From the NCBI GenBank assembly GCA_964474655.1, contig CAYYTU010000012.1, positions 1 through 64,000 of the forward strand: DNA of 64,000 nt, written 5' to 3'. The position numbers and the translations under genes were made by a program. The notes under the pieces were generated by a model, which saw nothing but the letters and a program-made list of their open reading frames with translations, was not told the DNA's origin and searched no databases. Origin of the DNA: CAYYTU01 sp964474655. GTDB lineage: Bacteria; Chloroflexota; Anaerolineae; B4-G1. Below, in pieces: positions 25,108 through 34,134 of the stretch. Within the stretch, counting starts at the first letter, position 1, and each line of letters starts with the position of its first letter.

Positions 25108-27885
25108 ATGAACCAGCAAACCCAAGAAAAGGACCAATCGACAGAGGCGCAACGAGAACCGAACAAGGGGCTAGAGCAGCCCTGGACGCGCTCCAGCGAG
25201 GCGATCCTGGAGGCGCTGGACGTCTCGCCCGACGAGGGGCTCAGCGCTGCGGAGGTCGAGCGGCGACGCCAGCGCTACGGGCACAACCGCCTGCGCGATA
25301 CCGAGCCCCGAAGCGCCTGGGAGATCCTGATCGAGCAGTTCAAGAGCGTCATCGTCGCGCTGCTCGGCGCGGCCGCTATCCTCTCCTTCGCCTTTGGCGA
25401 GGTGGTGGAGGGCGTCGCCATCGCCGTGGTGATTCTGATCAACGCCGCCATCGGCTTCGTGACGGAGCTGCGCGCCGTGCGCTCGATGGAGGCGCTCCAG
25501 CAGCTGAGCAGCGTCAGGGCCAAGGTCCGCCGCGACGGCCAGGTGGAGGCGATCGACGCGGAGGCCATCGTGCCCGGCGACATCGTGGTCGTGGATGGCG
25601 GCGACGTGGTCACCGCCGATCTGCGCCTGATCGAGGCGTCGAAGCTCCAGGCCAACGAGTCGGCCCTCACCGGCGAATCGGTGCCCGTCGGCAAGCAGAC
25701 CGCGCCGGTTGAGGGCGACATCCCGCTGGCGGAACGGGCCAGTATGCTCTTCAAGGGCACGGCCGTCACCCGCGGCGCCGGCAAGGGCGTCGTGGTGGCG
25801 ACCGGGATGGACACCGAGCTGGGCCACATCTCGTCGCTGGTCGAGGAGGCCGAGGACGAGATCACGCCGCTTGAGCAGCGCCTGTCCGAGCTCGGTCACC
25901 GCCTGATCTGGGTCACGCTCGGCATCGCGGCCCTGGTCGCGGCGATGGGCGTGGTATCCGGGCGGGAGCTGCTGCTGATGATCCGCTCGTCCATCGCTCT
26001 GGCCGTCGCCAGCATCCCGGAGGGGTTGCCCATCGTGGCGACCGTCGCGTTGGCGCGGGGCATGTGGCGCATGGCGCGCCGCAACGCCGTGGTCAACCGC
26101 CTTTCGGCCGTCGAGACGCTCGGCTCGACCAACGTGATCCTGACCGATAAGACCGGCACGCTGACGGAGAACCGGATGACGGTCACGCACATCGCGCTGC
26201 CCGCTTCTGACGACACCTCGTACCAGATCGACGTCAGCGGGGAGGGGCTGGAGCTGGAGGGCGCGTTCAGCCGCGAGGGTGAAACCATCGATCCCGCCCA
26301 GCACGACGTCCTCCGGCAGGCGCTGGAGGTCGGGGTGCTGTGCAACAACGCCGCCCTGCCCGAGCACGAGCCGGACGATGAGCAGGCGGCCGTCGGGGAG
26401 CCGACGGAGGTGGCGCTGCTGGTCGCCGGGGCCAAGGCCGGCATCGATCGGCAGGACCTGACCGACGAGCTGCCGGAGGTGCGCGAGGTCGCCTTCGACC
26501 CGGAGGTCAAGATGATGGCCACCCTCCACGAGCGCCGGGAGGACGCTGGCTACCGCGTGGCGGTGAAGGGTGCGTTGGAGCCGGTCATCGCGGCCTCCTC
26601 GCACGTCTTGACCGCCGACGGGCGGCGCGAGCTCACCGACGAGGAGCGCCAGCGATGGATCGAGCGGAACCAGGCGATGGCCGAGCAGGGGCTGCGCGTG
26701 ATCGCGGTGGCGTCCAAGACCGCCGAGACAGAGGACGCCGATCCCTACGACGGGCTGACGTTCCTGGGGCTCGACGCACTGCTCGATCCGCCGCGCAGCG
26801 AGGTGCGCGATTCGATTCGGGGCGCGAAGGGCGCCGGCGTCAAGGTCGTGATGGTCACCGGCGACCAGGCGGCCACGGCCCGCAACGTGGCGCAGGCCGT
26901 CGGCCTGGTGGACGATGATGGACCGCTGGATGACGACCAGGTGATCCACGGCGGCGACCTGAAGGACCTCAAGGTCCTGAGCGACGAGGAGCACGAGCGG
27001 ATGCTTCGCTCGTCCATCTTCGCCCGGGTCAGTCCGGAGCAGAAGCTCAATCTGATCGCCATTCACCAGGAGAGCGGCGCCATCGTGGCGATGACGGGCG
27101 ACGGCGTGAACGACGCGCCGGCGCTCAAGAAGGCCGACATCGGCGTGGCGATGGGCGAGCGCGGCACCCAGGTCGCCAAAGAGGCCGCCGATATGGTGCT
27201 CAAGGACGATCGCTTCTCGACCATCGTCGCCGCCATCGAGCAGGGCCGCGCGATCTTCAACAACATCCGGAAGTTCGTGCTCTACCTGCTCTCTTGCAAC
27301 GTGGCGGAGATTATGATCGTGGGCCTGGCTTCGCTCGTCAGTGCGCCGCTGCCGATCCTGCCGCTCCAGATCCTGTTCCTCAACCTGGTCACGGACGTCT
27401 TCCCGGCGCTGGCGCTGGGCGTGGGCGAGGGCGATCCCAGCCTGATGGAGCGCCCCCCGCGCGATCCCGACGAACCAATTCTGACCCGGCAGCATTGGCT
27501 CTCCATCGTCGGCTACAGCGGCGTCATCACGGTCTCGGTGCTGGGGGCGTTGGCCCTGGCCCTGCTCTGGCTGGGTATGGACCAGAGTCGAGCGGTCACG
27601 ATCTCGTTCCTGACCTTGGCCTTCGGTCAGCTGTGGCACGTGTTCAATATGCGCGATGCCGGTTCGCGGTTCGTGCGCAACGACGTCACGCAAAACCCGT
27701 GGGTCTGGGGGGCGCTGGGGCTCTGCACTGTCCTGCTGCTGATCGCGGTCTACGTGCCGGGCCTGGCGGACCTGATGCAGGTGGAGAATCCGGACGCCGC
27801 GGGCTGGGGATTGGTGCTCGGCATGAGCTTCATTCCCTGGGTCGTCGGTCAGGTGCTGAAGCAGATCGACGGGTTACCCGCGTGA
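25108..27885 (+). CDS. P2-type cation-transporting ATPase (PacL/SERCA-like)
   Basis: This 925-residue membrane pump probably exports Ca2+ or a related cation. The N-terminal cation-ATPase domain includes LDVSPDEGLSAAEVERRRQRYGHN. The actuator domain has LTGES. Helix 4 carries SIPEGLPIVATVALARG, the cation-binding PEGLP of Ca-type pumps. The phosphorylated aspartate is D347 in DKTGTLT. MVTGDQ and TGDGVNDAPALKKADIGVAMG complete the P domain. Four C-terminal helices follow (LPLQILFLNLVTDVFPALALGVGEGD). The ATG at 25108 gives a 60-residue soluble lead-in; I see no strong Shine-Dalgarno site there. An 840-codon antisense frame is a shadow. Exact ion specificity is uncertain. Confidence 0.92.
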   Translation: MNQQTQEKDQSTEAQREPNKGLEQPWTRSSEAILEALDVSPDEGLSAAEVERRRQRYGHNRLRDTEPRSAWEILIEQFKSVIVALLGAAAILSFAFGEVVEGVAIAVVILINAAIGFVTELRAVRSMEALQQLSSVRAKVRRDGQVEAIDAEAIVPGDIVVVDGGDVVTADLRLIEASKLQANESALTGESVPVGKQTAPVEGDIPLAERASMLFKGTAVTRGAGKGVVVATGMDTELGHISSLVEEAEDEITPLEQRLSELGHRLIWVTLGIAALVAAMGVVSGRELLLMIRSSIALAVASIPEGLPIVATVALARGMWRMARRNAVVNRLSAVETLGSTNVILTDKTGTLTENRMTVTHIALPASDDTSYQIDVSGEGLELEGAFSREGETIDPAQHDVLRQALEVGVLCNNAALPEHEPDDEQAAVGEPTEVALLVAGAKAGIDRQDLTDELPEVREVAFDPEVKMMATLHERREDAGYRVAVKGALEPVIAASSHVLTADGRRELTDEERQRWIERNQAMAEQGLRVIAVASKTAETEDADPYDGLTFLGLDALLDPPRSEVRDSIRGAKGAGVKVVMVTGDQAATARNVAQAVGLVDDDGPLDDDQVIHGGDLKDLKVLSDEEHERMLRSSIFARVSPEQKLNLIAIHQESGAIVAMTGDGVNDAPALKKADIGVAMGERGTQVAKEAADMVLKDDRFSTIVAAIEQGRAIFNNIRKFVLYLLSCNVAEIMIVGLASLVSAPLPILPLQILFLNLVTDVFPALALGVGEGDPSLMERPPRDPDEPILTRQHWLSIVGYSGVITVSVLGALALALLWLGMDQSRAVTISFLTLAFGQLWHVFNMRDAGSRFVRNDVTQNPWVWGALGLCTVLLLIAVYVPGLADLMQVENPDAAGWGLVLGMSFIPWVVGQVLKQIDGLPA

Positions 27886-27931
27886 TTGGCGAGACGCATT
27901 AGAGCTTAGTTCCCACTAATGTAGCGATTCT

Positions 27932-28029
27932 AGACTTCGGAAGTCTGTCGTCGAGGATTTTGGACGCGAGATAAACTCGCTTTGCTTCCAAATTAGGCTC
28001 GCAAACTACATTTAAGACTTCCGAAGTCT
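27932..28029. repeat. Pair of 15-bp palindromes in an inverted/direct repeat
   Basis: AGACTTCGGAAGTCT (27932-27946) and AGACTTCCGAAGTCT (28015-28029) are each palindromic around one central base. Flanking words TCGAGGATTTT and TCCTCGAAAATTT also correspond. They fill the 196-bp spacer between the ATPase gene and the acidic-protein operon. They could be operator sites or the ends of a small mobile repeat. Confidence 0.6.
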
Positions 28030-28081
28030 CTGCTCCTCGAAAATTTGAAAAGTGCAGGAGACGCGTTAGCGAAAGGGAGAG

Positions 28082-28681
28082 ATGATGACGATAGCAGACG
28101 CTGTACAGCTGTTGACGGAATATGCCCAGAGCGACGACGATGCGTTCCAGGCCCACTACAACGAGCGGGCTTTGATCGCCGTGCGCGATATGACCGAGGT
28201 GCTGGAGACGCAACTGGAGGACGATCTGCGCTACACCGCGGTGTGGGAGGAGTTCCAGCAGAACCCGCAGGCCGACGCCGCCGATCTGACCGGCATGCTG
28301 GAGGCGCTGGTCGAGGCCGATCCCGGCTTCGCCGAGCAGATCGAGACGCTTATGGCCGAGTTTCATACCGCCGTGCGCGATATTCCCGGCCCGACGGCCC
28401 CCGTGGAGGAGAAGCCGCGGCCAGAGACGGTGGTCACCCCGACGCCGAGCCAGCCCATCGAACCGGAGGACGTCAAGCCGCGCGACTACCGGGACGACGC
28501 CGACAGCGGGGCGTATCTTTACGGCAACGTCCCGGCCGGCGACGTGACGGTGGAGCCGGACGTCGAGGATGTCCCCGGCCTAGAAGAGGAAGAGATTGCC
28601 ACTCCCGCGCCGCCTGAATCGTTCCCGGAGGAAACACCGCCATCGGATGAGCCGTCCGATCAAGAATCTCAAGAGCAGTGA
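28082..28681 (+). CDS. Acidic, proline-rich protein of unknown function
   Basis: About 199 residues. The first 105 residues look helical (MTIADAVQLLTEYAQSDDDAFQAHYNERALIAVRDMTEVLETQLEDDL). The rest is a disordered, very acidic and proline-rich tail (VEEKPRPETVVTPTPSQPIEPEDV, then GLEEEEIATPAPPESFPEE). No signal peptide or membrane segment is visible. GGGAGAG lies just before the paired ATG ATG at 28082/28085; either could be used. It is the first gene of a three-gene operon with the next two genes. I recognise no family. Confidence 0.65.
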   Translation: MMTIADAVQLLTEYAQSDDDAFQAHYNERALIAVRDMTEVLETQLEDDLRYTAVWEEFQQNPQADAADLTGMLEALVEADPGFAEQIETLMAEFHTAVRDIPGPTAPVEEKPRPETVVTPTPSQPIEPEDVKPRDYRDDADSGAYLYGNVPAGDVTVEPDVEDVPGLEEEEIATPAPPESFPEETPPSDEPSDQESQEQ

Positions 28682-28750
28682 TGGAGACGAAGCAATGCCC
28701 TTTCAGTTTGGACTTACCAATGAGTGAGACACACGAGGAGGTTGTGTAAC

Positions 28751-29392
28751 ATGGCTGCCAAATATCCTGTTCGATACAGCTTGAGTCCGCGGAGTGTGGA
28801 AAGTGGTGATAGCTGGTTGACCGTTACCATCGAAAACCTCGGTGACGAAGCGCTGACCGAGCTGAATGTGCGGCTGAACAGTCTCGATACGTACAGCATC
28901 GACGTTCAAGAGCCGGAGAAGTACCTGGCGGAACTGGAACCGGGCGAGGAAGCGCAGCTCCATTATCGCATCACGGCCCAGCAGGCTAGCAGCGTCTATG
29001 TCTCGCTGGACGGGCGATGGGGTCAAGAGCCGTTCCACTGGGAATCCCCGGCTCAGCGGATCGTCGTCGGCGAAGAGATGGTCGAGCTGGTCAGTCTCTT
29101 CGCGTTGACTGAACCGTATCCACAGATAGGAGAGCCAATCACGTGCGAAGCTACGTTGCGGGGCATCGTGCCCAGCACCGGTTTGATTTTGGAGTTCTGG
29201 CTGGAAAAGCCGAGTGGAGAATCAGTCTCGCTGGATAAAGTCGCTACTGCGCCGCTCGGACCTGGTGAAACTGCCCAGTATACGGCTCATTTTACTCCAG
29301 AGGAAGAAGGTTTTTACGTTCTGCACGCTTACCTTTTTGACGATCTCAGGCGCATTGGCCACGCGACCGAGTACGTCAGCATCTCGCTATAA
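28751..29392 (+). CDS. CARDB/Ig-like beta-sandwich protein
   Basis: About 213 residues forming two beta-sandwich repeats: PRSVESGDSWLTVTIENLGDEALTELNVRLNSL (first), and PQIGEPITCEATLRGIVPSTGLILEFWLEKPSGES (second). Each resembles the CARDB or NEW3-like modules used for protein or surface contacts. No signal peptide is visible, so it is probably cytoplasmic, which is unusual for such folds. GAGGAGG lies upstream of the ATG at 28751; an in-frame ATG at 28724 comes before that site. It is the middle gene of the operon, 69 bp after the acidic protein. Confidence 0.7.
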   Translation: MAAKYPVRYSLSPRSVESGDSWLTVTIENLGDEALTELNVRLNSLDTYSIDVQEPEKYLAELEPGEEAQLHYRITAQQASSVYVSLDGRWGQEPFHWESPAQRIVVGEEMVELVSLFALTEPYPQIGEPITCEATLRGIVPSTGLILEFWLEKPSGESVSLDKVATAPLGPGETAQYTAHFTPEEEGFYVLHAYLFDDLRRIGHATEYVSISL

Positions 29393-29422
29393 TCCCCCGA
29401 CGCCCATCCCGATAAGCGAGCA

Positions 29423-30631
29423 ATGACAGACTGGCAACGCATTTTAGCACCTCCGATCAGGGCCATAGAGAAGCGGTACGACGCCCTGAAGTATCGGTTG
29501 TACTACCTGTTGGGCGGGCCAGGGCCGATCAAGGTCGTGCCTTACCACAGTTATGGGCGGCGCGATCGGTTGTATCTCAAGGGCCGCGTGCTGGAAGACC
29601 GCGGCGTCCGGCCGCCGAGCGAGGAAGACAGCTGGTGGGACAACCTGGTCAATATGTATAAGCGCGTTACCAGCTGCGAGGTTCCGCACGCGCGGCTGGT
29701 GGCCCGGTGCCAGGGGGCGGAGCGGGCGGTCGAGGCCGACGAGGAGGGGATGTTCGAGCTCTGGATCGAGCCCGCTCGGCCGGTGTCCAACGGGCGGATG
29801 TGGCAGCCGGTGGAGATCGAGCTGCGGGAGCCGTTATCGCGGTGGCAGGAGGGGCCGGTCCGGGCCACCGGGCAGGTGCTGATCCCGCCGTCCAGCGCCC
29901 GTTTCGGCGTGATCAGCGACATCGACGACACGGTCATCCAGACCGATGTCAGCAACTTCCTGCAGATGGTCCGCACCGTCTTCCTGAGCAACGCGCAGAC
30001 CCGGCTCCCGTTGCCCGGCGTGGCGGGCTTCTATCGTGCGCTGTACGCCGGGCCGGACGGGGAGACGCGGAATCCGCTCTTCTACGTCTCCAACAGCCCC
30101 TGGAACTTCTACGACCTGCTGGTCGATTTCTTCGCCATCAACGAGATTCCCGTCGGGCCGGTGCTCCATCTGCGCAACTGGGGGATCTACCGGGACGAGC
30201 TGTTGCCGACCCGGCAGCGCCGCCATAAGCTGAAGCACATCCGCCAGATCCTCGATCTCTACACCGACTTGCCGTTCATCCTGATCGGCGACAGCGGGGA
30301 GGAGGACCCGGAGGTCTACCACGAGATCGTTCAGCAATACGGCGAGCGCATCCAGGCGGTCTACATCCGCGACGTCGACGGCGACGCGAAGCGACGGGCC
30401 GTGATCCAGCGGCTGGCGGCGGAGGTCGTCGATGCTGGTAGTACCCTGGTTCTGGCCGGCAACAGCCTGGCGATGGCCCAGCACGCCGCCCGGCAGGGCT
30501 GGATCGCTCCCCGGGCGCTATCTACCATCCGAGACGAGATGTGGAGACGTGAAGCCCTGCCCGGCCCGCTGGAGCAGCTATTGGGCGAAGAGGTCGAGCT
30601 GCCGCAGATCTTCGAAGCCAACGACGGATGA
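29423..30631 (+). CDS. App1-like (DUF2183) phosphatase domain protein
   Basis: This 402-residue protein has a HAD-type phosphatase core. The motif SDIDDTV gives the nucleophile pair D166-x-D168-x-T170, PLFYVSNSPWNFYDLL is the second motif, and FILIGDSGEEDPEVY is the last acidic motif. This order is that of the App1 phosphatidate phosphatase family, described from yeast actin patches and common in bacteria. The N-terminal 150 residues include an Ig-like part (ARLVARCQGAERAVEADEEGMFELWIEP). The substrate in bacteria is unknown. It starts 30 bp after the beta-sandwich gene and ends just before the assembly gap, so any downstream operon member is hidden. Confidence 0.8.
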   Translation: MTDWQRILAPPIRAIEKRYDALKYRLYYLLGGPGPIKVVPYHSYGRRDRLYLKGRVLEDRGVRPPSEEDSWWDNLVNMYKRVTSCEVPHARLVARCQGAERAVEADEEGMFELWIEPARPVSNGRMWQPVEIELREPLSRWQEGPVRATGQVLIPPSSARFGVISDIDDTVIQTDVSNFLQMVRTVFLSNAQTRLPLPGVAGFYRALYAGPDGETRNPLFYVSNSPWNFYDLLVDFFAINEIPVGPVLHLRNWGIYRDELLPTRQRRHKLKHIRQILDLYTDLPFILIGDSGEEDPEVYHEIVQQYGERIQAVYIRDVDGDAKRRAVIQRLAAEVVDAGSTLVLAGNSLAMAQHAARQGWIAPRALSTIRDEMWRREALPGPLEQLLGEEVELPQIFEANDG

Positions 30632-30636
30632 GGGAT

Positions 30637-30800
30637 GACGTGTGAGAGACGACGTGTGAGAGACGACGNNNNNNNNNNNNNNNNNNNNNNNNNNNNNNNN
30701 NNNNNNNNNNNNNNNNNNNNNNNNNNNNNNNNNNNNNNNNNNNNNNNNNNNNNNNNNNNNNNNNNNNNGACGTGTGAGAGACGACGTGTGAGAGACGACG
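30637..30800. repeat. 14-bp tandem repeat containing a 100-N assembly gap
   Basis: Unit GACGTGTGAGAGAC occurs at 30637-30650 and 30651-30664. The sequence is then replaced by exactly 100 N (30669-30768), and the same unit resumes at 30769-30782 and 30783-30796. The array is therefore longer than shown, and the 100 is probably a placeholder. The 143 bp that follow hold no gene I recognise. Confidence 0.9.
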
Positions 30801-30943
30801 CGTGAGGAAATACAGATCTGAGGTCAAAGCAAGCACGTCAGCTGTGTTCGGTCCGCCGAATCTGCCGAAGGTGTAACTGGGGCCCCTGGGATGAGCTCGG
30901 AGACCGACCACAGCAGCGCTCGCAAATTGCCTCTGGCGAGAGC

Positions 30944-32242
30944 CTATTGTTGGTTATCCACCTCTTGCTTCAGCAGTGAGAAGACGATGCTGCCCAGGTC
31001 ATCGACGTTGTAACCTTCGACGTGCCTGGTAGTCTCGCCGCCCGGTTCGGATTCGGATGCGTCTTCATAGGTCAGGAATACAAACTGACCGCCGGTGAAG
31101 ACAGCTATCTCTCGCCAAGCCAGCTCGCCGCGATCTCTCATCCCGCTGGCCGAGATCGTGTGTAGCCTTATGCCTTGCTGCATAGCTGTCTGAGATAGGT
31201 CCAGGTAACGATCCCAGGGGTCGTCCTGGTAGTCGTGTGGCGCGGCGTCGCCGACCAGGACGATTATCTTGATTGCGTCCTCGCGCCAGTCCATCTGCAG
31301 CGCGTCCTCCAGGCCAGCGTTGACCGATTCTGGCTTGTCCCCTCCGCCGTCGGCGTAGAACTGGCGAAAGTGTTGCGCGAAACCCCGTGGGGCGTCGAAG
31401 TCGATCACCCTGGTCACAAAGGCATCGCCGCGGTCTCGGTAGAGCACTCCACCGACGCGGATCATCTCAGGGGATTGTCCGTATGTTTCTTCAAGCATCT
31501 CCATCACGCGCTCGGTCGTGGCCTGGAGCTGCGACATCTCATCCTGCATCGATCCGGTCACGTCGTGCAGGTAAACGACATCCAGCAAGACCTGATCGGG
31601 CCGAGCACATCCTAACTCAACGGTCATCTCCTCGCCGTACTGGTCTTGTTGGGGAGATGCTTCCGAGCCGTCTTGCAACGGGATACCCGCCTCGGGGCAT
31701 TGTACCCGGGCCCGGATCGGGGCCTCCACGCCGTAGAGCGAGGGGAACAGGTAGGCTTTCCCGTCCGAACCGGTACGGAGCAGAATTTCTCTTTGCCCCT
31801 CAATGCTGACGACAGCGTCGTGGACAGGGGATCCGTCTTCTCGTTCCACGCGAATGATGACGCGGTCTTCTATCAGGTCAAGGTGGGCTGGATATACCTC
31901 ATCGATGAACTGTTTGAACGCGTCGAAGCGGAGGTTATCATCGGATTGACCGGCCTGCAATGCCTCGATCTCGTGGATTTCGATCTCCGGGGCTAGCGCC
32001 GGCGTCGCTTGAGCTGCACGGCCTCCGCCGTCCGATCCCTCGGCGACCGGCGCTTCGCTTTCCTCGCCGATCGATGGGGATTCCCCGTCCTTTTCAACAG
32101 GTTCTTCTACGTATTCCTCGCCAACCGCGCCTTCGTCTGCCGTGCCACTGGTCACGGGGGTTGGTTCAGGCGTGCCGCAAGCAGCAAGCAGCACGACGGA
32201 TGCGACGATAAGCGGAGCCAGCAACGTCTTGCTAAGTCTCAT
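30944..32242 (-). CDS. Von Willebrand factor A domain lipoprotein
   Basis: About 432 residues. The N-terminus is a lipoprotein signal (LIVASVVLLAACG). A disordered acidic segment (about 25-90) leads to a carboxypeptidase-regulatory-like beta domain (RVEREDGSPVHDAVVSIEGQREILLRTGSDGKAYLFPS). The VWA domain (from about 235) has the metal-site motif DVTGSM, a later RDRGDAFVTR segment and IKIIVLVGDAAPHD. VWA domains on lipoproteins usually bind surface proteins. The second of two adjacent ATGs (32242) is chosen for its 5-nt spacing from GGAGGAG; 32245 is equally in frame. An upstream longer frame to 32359 lacks support. Confidence 0.85.
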   Translation of the reverse strand: MRLSKTLLAPLIVASVVLLAACGTPEPTPVTSGTADEGAVGEEYVEEPVEKDGESPSIGEESEAPVAEGSDGGGRAAQATPALAPEIEIHEIEALQAGQSDDNLRFDAFKQFIDEVYPAHLDLIEDRVIIRVEREDGSPVHDAVVSIEGQREILLRTGSDGKAYLFPSLYGVEAPIRARVQCPEAGIPLQDGSEASPQQDQYGEEMTVELGCARPDQVLLDVVYLHDVTGSMQDEMSQLQATTERVMEMLEETYGQSPEMIRVGGVLYRDRGDAFVTRVIDFDAPRGFAQHFRQFYADGGGDKPESVNAGLEDALQMDWREDAIKIIVLVGDAAPHDYQDDPWDRYLDLSQTAMQQGIRLHTISASGMRDRGELAWREIAVFTGGQFVFLTYEDASESEPGGETTRHVEGYNVDDLGSIVFSLLKQEVDNQQ

Positions 32243-32473
32243 CATTCTCCTCCTCGTGTCTAATAGCGGGCTTGGTCTCAACATCATGACGGCGTGAGGA
32301 GGGATTTTGTTCCCGATGTCGGTGGTATGGGCCCGACATAGGTACTGGGGAAGGGACAATCAGTGGGAGCAGACCTGGTATCAATGGAGGAAAAGGCAAG
32401 TATGATGGGAGGTATGTGTGGTGGGTGATGCTCCTTCCTGGTGCGGGGGCACGGAGCGCTTGGCAGTTAGAAA

Positions 32474-32646
32474 CTCGGTATCAGTTCAGTTTGGTGAGTG
32501 CTGCTCGGGCCGGTCGCCGAAGGCGCGACCGTACCCGGGGGTGGCGCGGTCAGGAGAGCGGTCACAGCTCTGAGCGGTTTTCTGTTGCTTCAGATCCTCT
32601 AGAAGCGCCAGAGCGGGAATTGCTCACAAGACTGAAATGTTACGAA
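32474..32646 (+). repeat. Dispersed repeat family R, copy 3 (longest)
   Basis: The first 45 bp match 10081-10125 (TATCAGTTCAGTTTGGTGAG.GCTGCTCGGGCCGGTC), and the last part (GAGCGGGAATTGCTCACAAGACTGAAAT) matches 56881-56908. This copy therefore links the other two into a single family of about 150-170 bp. The block starts and ends with GAAACTCGGT. It fills most of the spacer between the VWA gene and tRNA-Phe. Confidence 0.75.
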
Positions 32647-32709
32647 ACTCGGTTTCCCTGACCTGGCGACAAGTGGGAGGTGGTCGTTACTTGAGAGGTA
32701 AGAAAAAAG

Positions 32710-32783
32710 TGCCGAGGCCCAGATTCGAACTGGGGACACCCTGATTTTCAGTCAAGTGCTCTACCAGGCTGAGCTACCTCGGC
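32710..32783 (-). tRNA. tRNA-Phe (anticodon GAA)
   Basis: The minus strand folds into a complete cloverleaf. The acceptor stem is GCCGAGG/CCTCGGC, the D arm GCTC..GAGC, the anticodon stem CTTGA/TCAGG with loop CTGAAAA, and the T arm CCCAG-TTCGAAT-CTGGG with the standard TTCGA. The anticodon is GAA. CCA is not encoded: the discriminator A is followed by C and a T6 run that probably acts in termination. A strong promoter lies upstream at 32796-32823. Confidence 0.96.
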
Positions 32784-32795
32784 ACCTCGCCGCTA

Positions 32796-32823
32796 ATTCT
32801 ACCCCAACGTGCAAATTTGTCAA
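32796..32823 (-). promoter_or_regulatory. Promoter of tRNA-Phe
   Basis: TTGACA (32823-32818), a 16-bp spacer and TAGAAT (32801-32796) predict a start a few bases before the mature tRNA 5' end. Confidence 0.75.
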
Positions 32824-32848
32824 GCCCAATTCGCCAGCGCGGGGAGTG

Positions 32849-34111
32849 TCAGCCATCCATCTTCCGCTCCAGCCGATCCAGGCGGTGGCGGAGCTCGTCG
32901 CGGTGGGTGCTGGCGGGCGCGTCCTCGACAGCGCGCAGCGCGGCCCGGGTCCACGCGGCGGCCAGCGCCAGATCCTCGACGTACCACTCGAAGTACTTGG
33001 CCAGCTCGACGTGGGCCAGGACGCGCTTCCGCTGGTCAGCGGCTTCCAGCGCCAGCTGCTGCCAGTAGGCAAAGGCCTCGGTTCGGCGCTCGTCGCGCTT
33101 GAGCAGATACGCCAGCTCACGGAGTACCCGCGTGCGCAGCTCAGGCGCGAGCTCATCCGCCAGCGCCGTCCGATACGCGCGTTCTGCGTCGCCTCTCCGT
33201 TCCTCATCCGTGTACCAGCGTCCCAGCCCGTAGAGCTCGGCGCCGGATAGGCTCGCGCTATCGCCATCGGCCCCGTGCTCAAAAGCCCGGCACAACCGCG
33301 CCGCCAGCGTGACCAGGCTCAAAATGTCGATCTGGTTGTGGTAGAGCACGCGCTCCATCTCGCGGGCGTCGCCCGTGCGCAGATAGTCCCGGTAGAGGTA
33401 GGGGATCACGCCGCTGGGCACGTCGGCCTGCTCGCGCCGCACGCCCAACACCTCCCGCTCCAGCGCGGTCAGGGCGCACGACGAAAGCCCATAGCGCCAG
33501 ACCCGTCGCGCCGGATGAAGCAGATCGAGGTGAGGCGCCTCCAGCGTGTGAGGCGGCGTGCGGGCCAAGATAAAGCGATTCTGGATGATCGGAACGTCGA
33601 AGGCGCGACCGTTGAACGAGACCAACGCCTCGAAGGTGGGCAGCTGTTCGGCCAGCGCCTCGATCATCGCCGACTCGTCGCCGGGATCACGCAAGAAGTA
33701 CTGCTGGACGCGGAAACGCTCGGGCTCGTCATCGGCGACCGGCTCGAAGAAGCCCAAGCCGACGACGAAGGCCATCGTGCCGGTGCCGCCAGAAAGCCCC
33801 GTCGTCTCCGTATCCAGGAAGCACGCCCGCCGCAGATCCACCTCGCGCAGCGCCTCGTCGCCCTCCACCTGCGCGACGAGGTCCGGCGACAGCCCCAGGA
33901 ACGCGCCAAGCGGCAGATCGCCGTGGGCGTGGTCGAGGGGATAAGTCTCCTCGGCGACGAAGCATCGCCCGCGCGAAGTGGCGTGGAAGTGACCAGTGAC
34001 AAGGTCCTCGATGGCGACCTCGCGTCGCGAGGGCTGCTCCGCCAGCTCGCGGACGCCCTTCACGACGCCCAGCTCACGCAGACGCTGCCTCAGATCAGCA
34101 TCAGCATGCAT
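32849..34111 (-). CDS. MrfB/YprB-like DEDDh exonuclease with TPR-like tail
   Basis: This 420-residue cytoplasmic nuclease has an RNase H-like exonuclease domain (about 90-275). Visible active-site residues are D100 and E102 (FLDTETTGL), D172 (FNGRAFDVPII) and H258/D262 (YHNQIDILSL), the DEDDh set. The C-terminal 130 residues are helical repeats resembling TPRs (GRWYTDEERRGDAERAYRTALADELAPELRTRVLRELAYLLKRD). This architecture matches Bacillus subtilis YprB, known as MrfB, which works with the MrfA helicase in mitomycin-lesion repair. A MrfA-like helicase lies 1.3 kb away, divergently, supporting the assignment. It may share a transcript with ogt, 23 bp upstream. Confidence 0.85.
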   Translation of the reverse strand: MHADADLRQRLRELGVVKGVRELAEQPSRREVAIEDLVTGHFHATSRGRCFVAEETYPLDHAHGDLPLGAFLGLSPDLVAQVEGDEALREVDLRRACFLDTETTGLSGGTGTMAFVVGLGFFEPVADDEPERFRVQQYFLRDPGDESAMIEALAEQLPTFEALVSFNGRAFDVPIIQNRFILARTPPHTLEAPHLDLLHPARRVWRYGLSSCALTALEREVLGVRREQADVPSGVIPYLYRDYLRTGDAREMERVLYHNQIDILSLVTLAARLCRAFEHGADGDSASLSGAELYGLGRWYTDEERRGDAERAYRTALADELAPELRTRVLRELAYLLKRDERRTEAFAYWQQLALEAADQRKRVLAHVELAKYFEWYVEDLALAAAWTRAALRAVEDAPASTHRDELRHRLDRLERKMDG

Positions 34112-34134
34112 CGTTCAGCTCACTCACGGTGCGA

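Noticed and set aside
25171..27693. 840-codon open frame antisense to the cation ATPase
   Set aside because: No recognisable domain and shadow-type composition; the sense strand carries every P-type ATPase motif.
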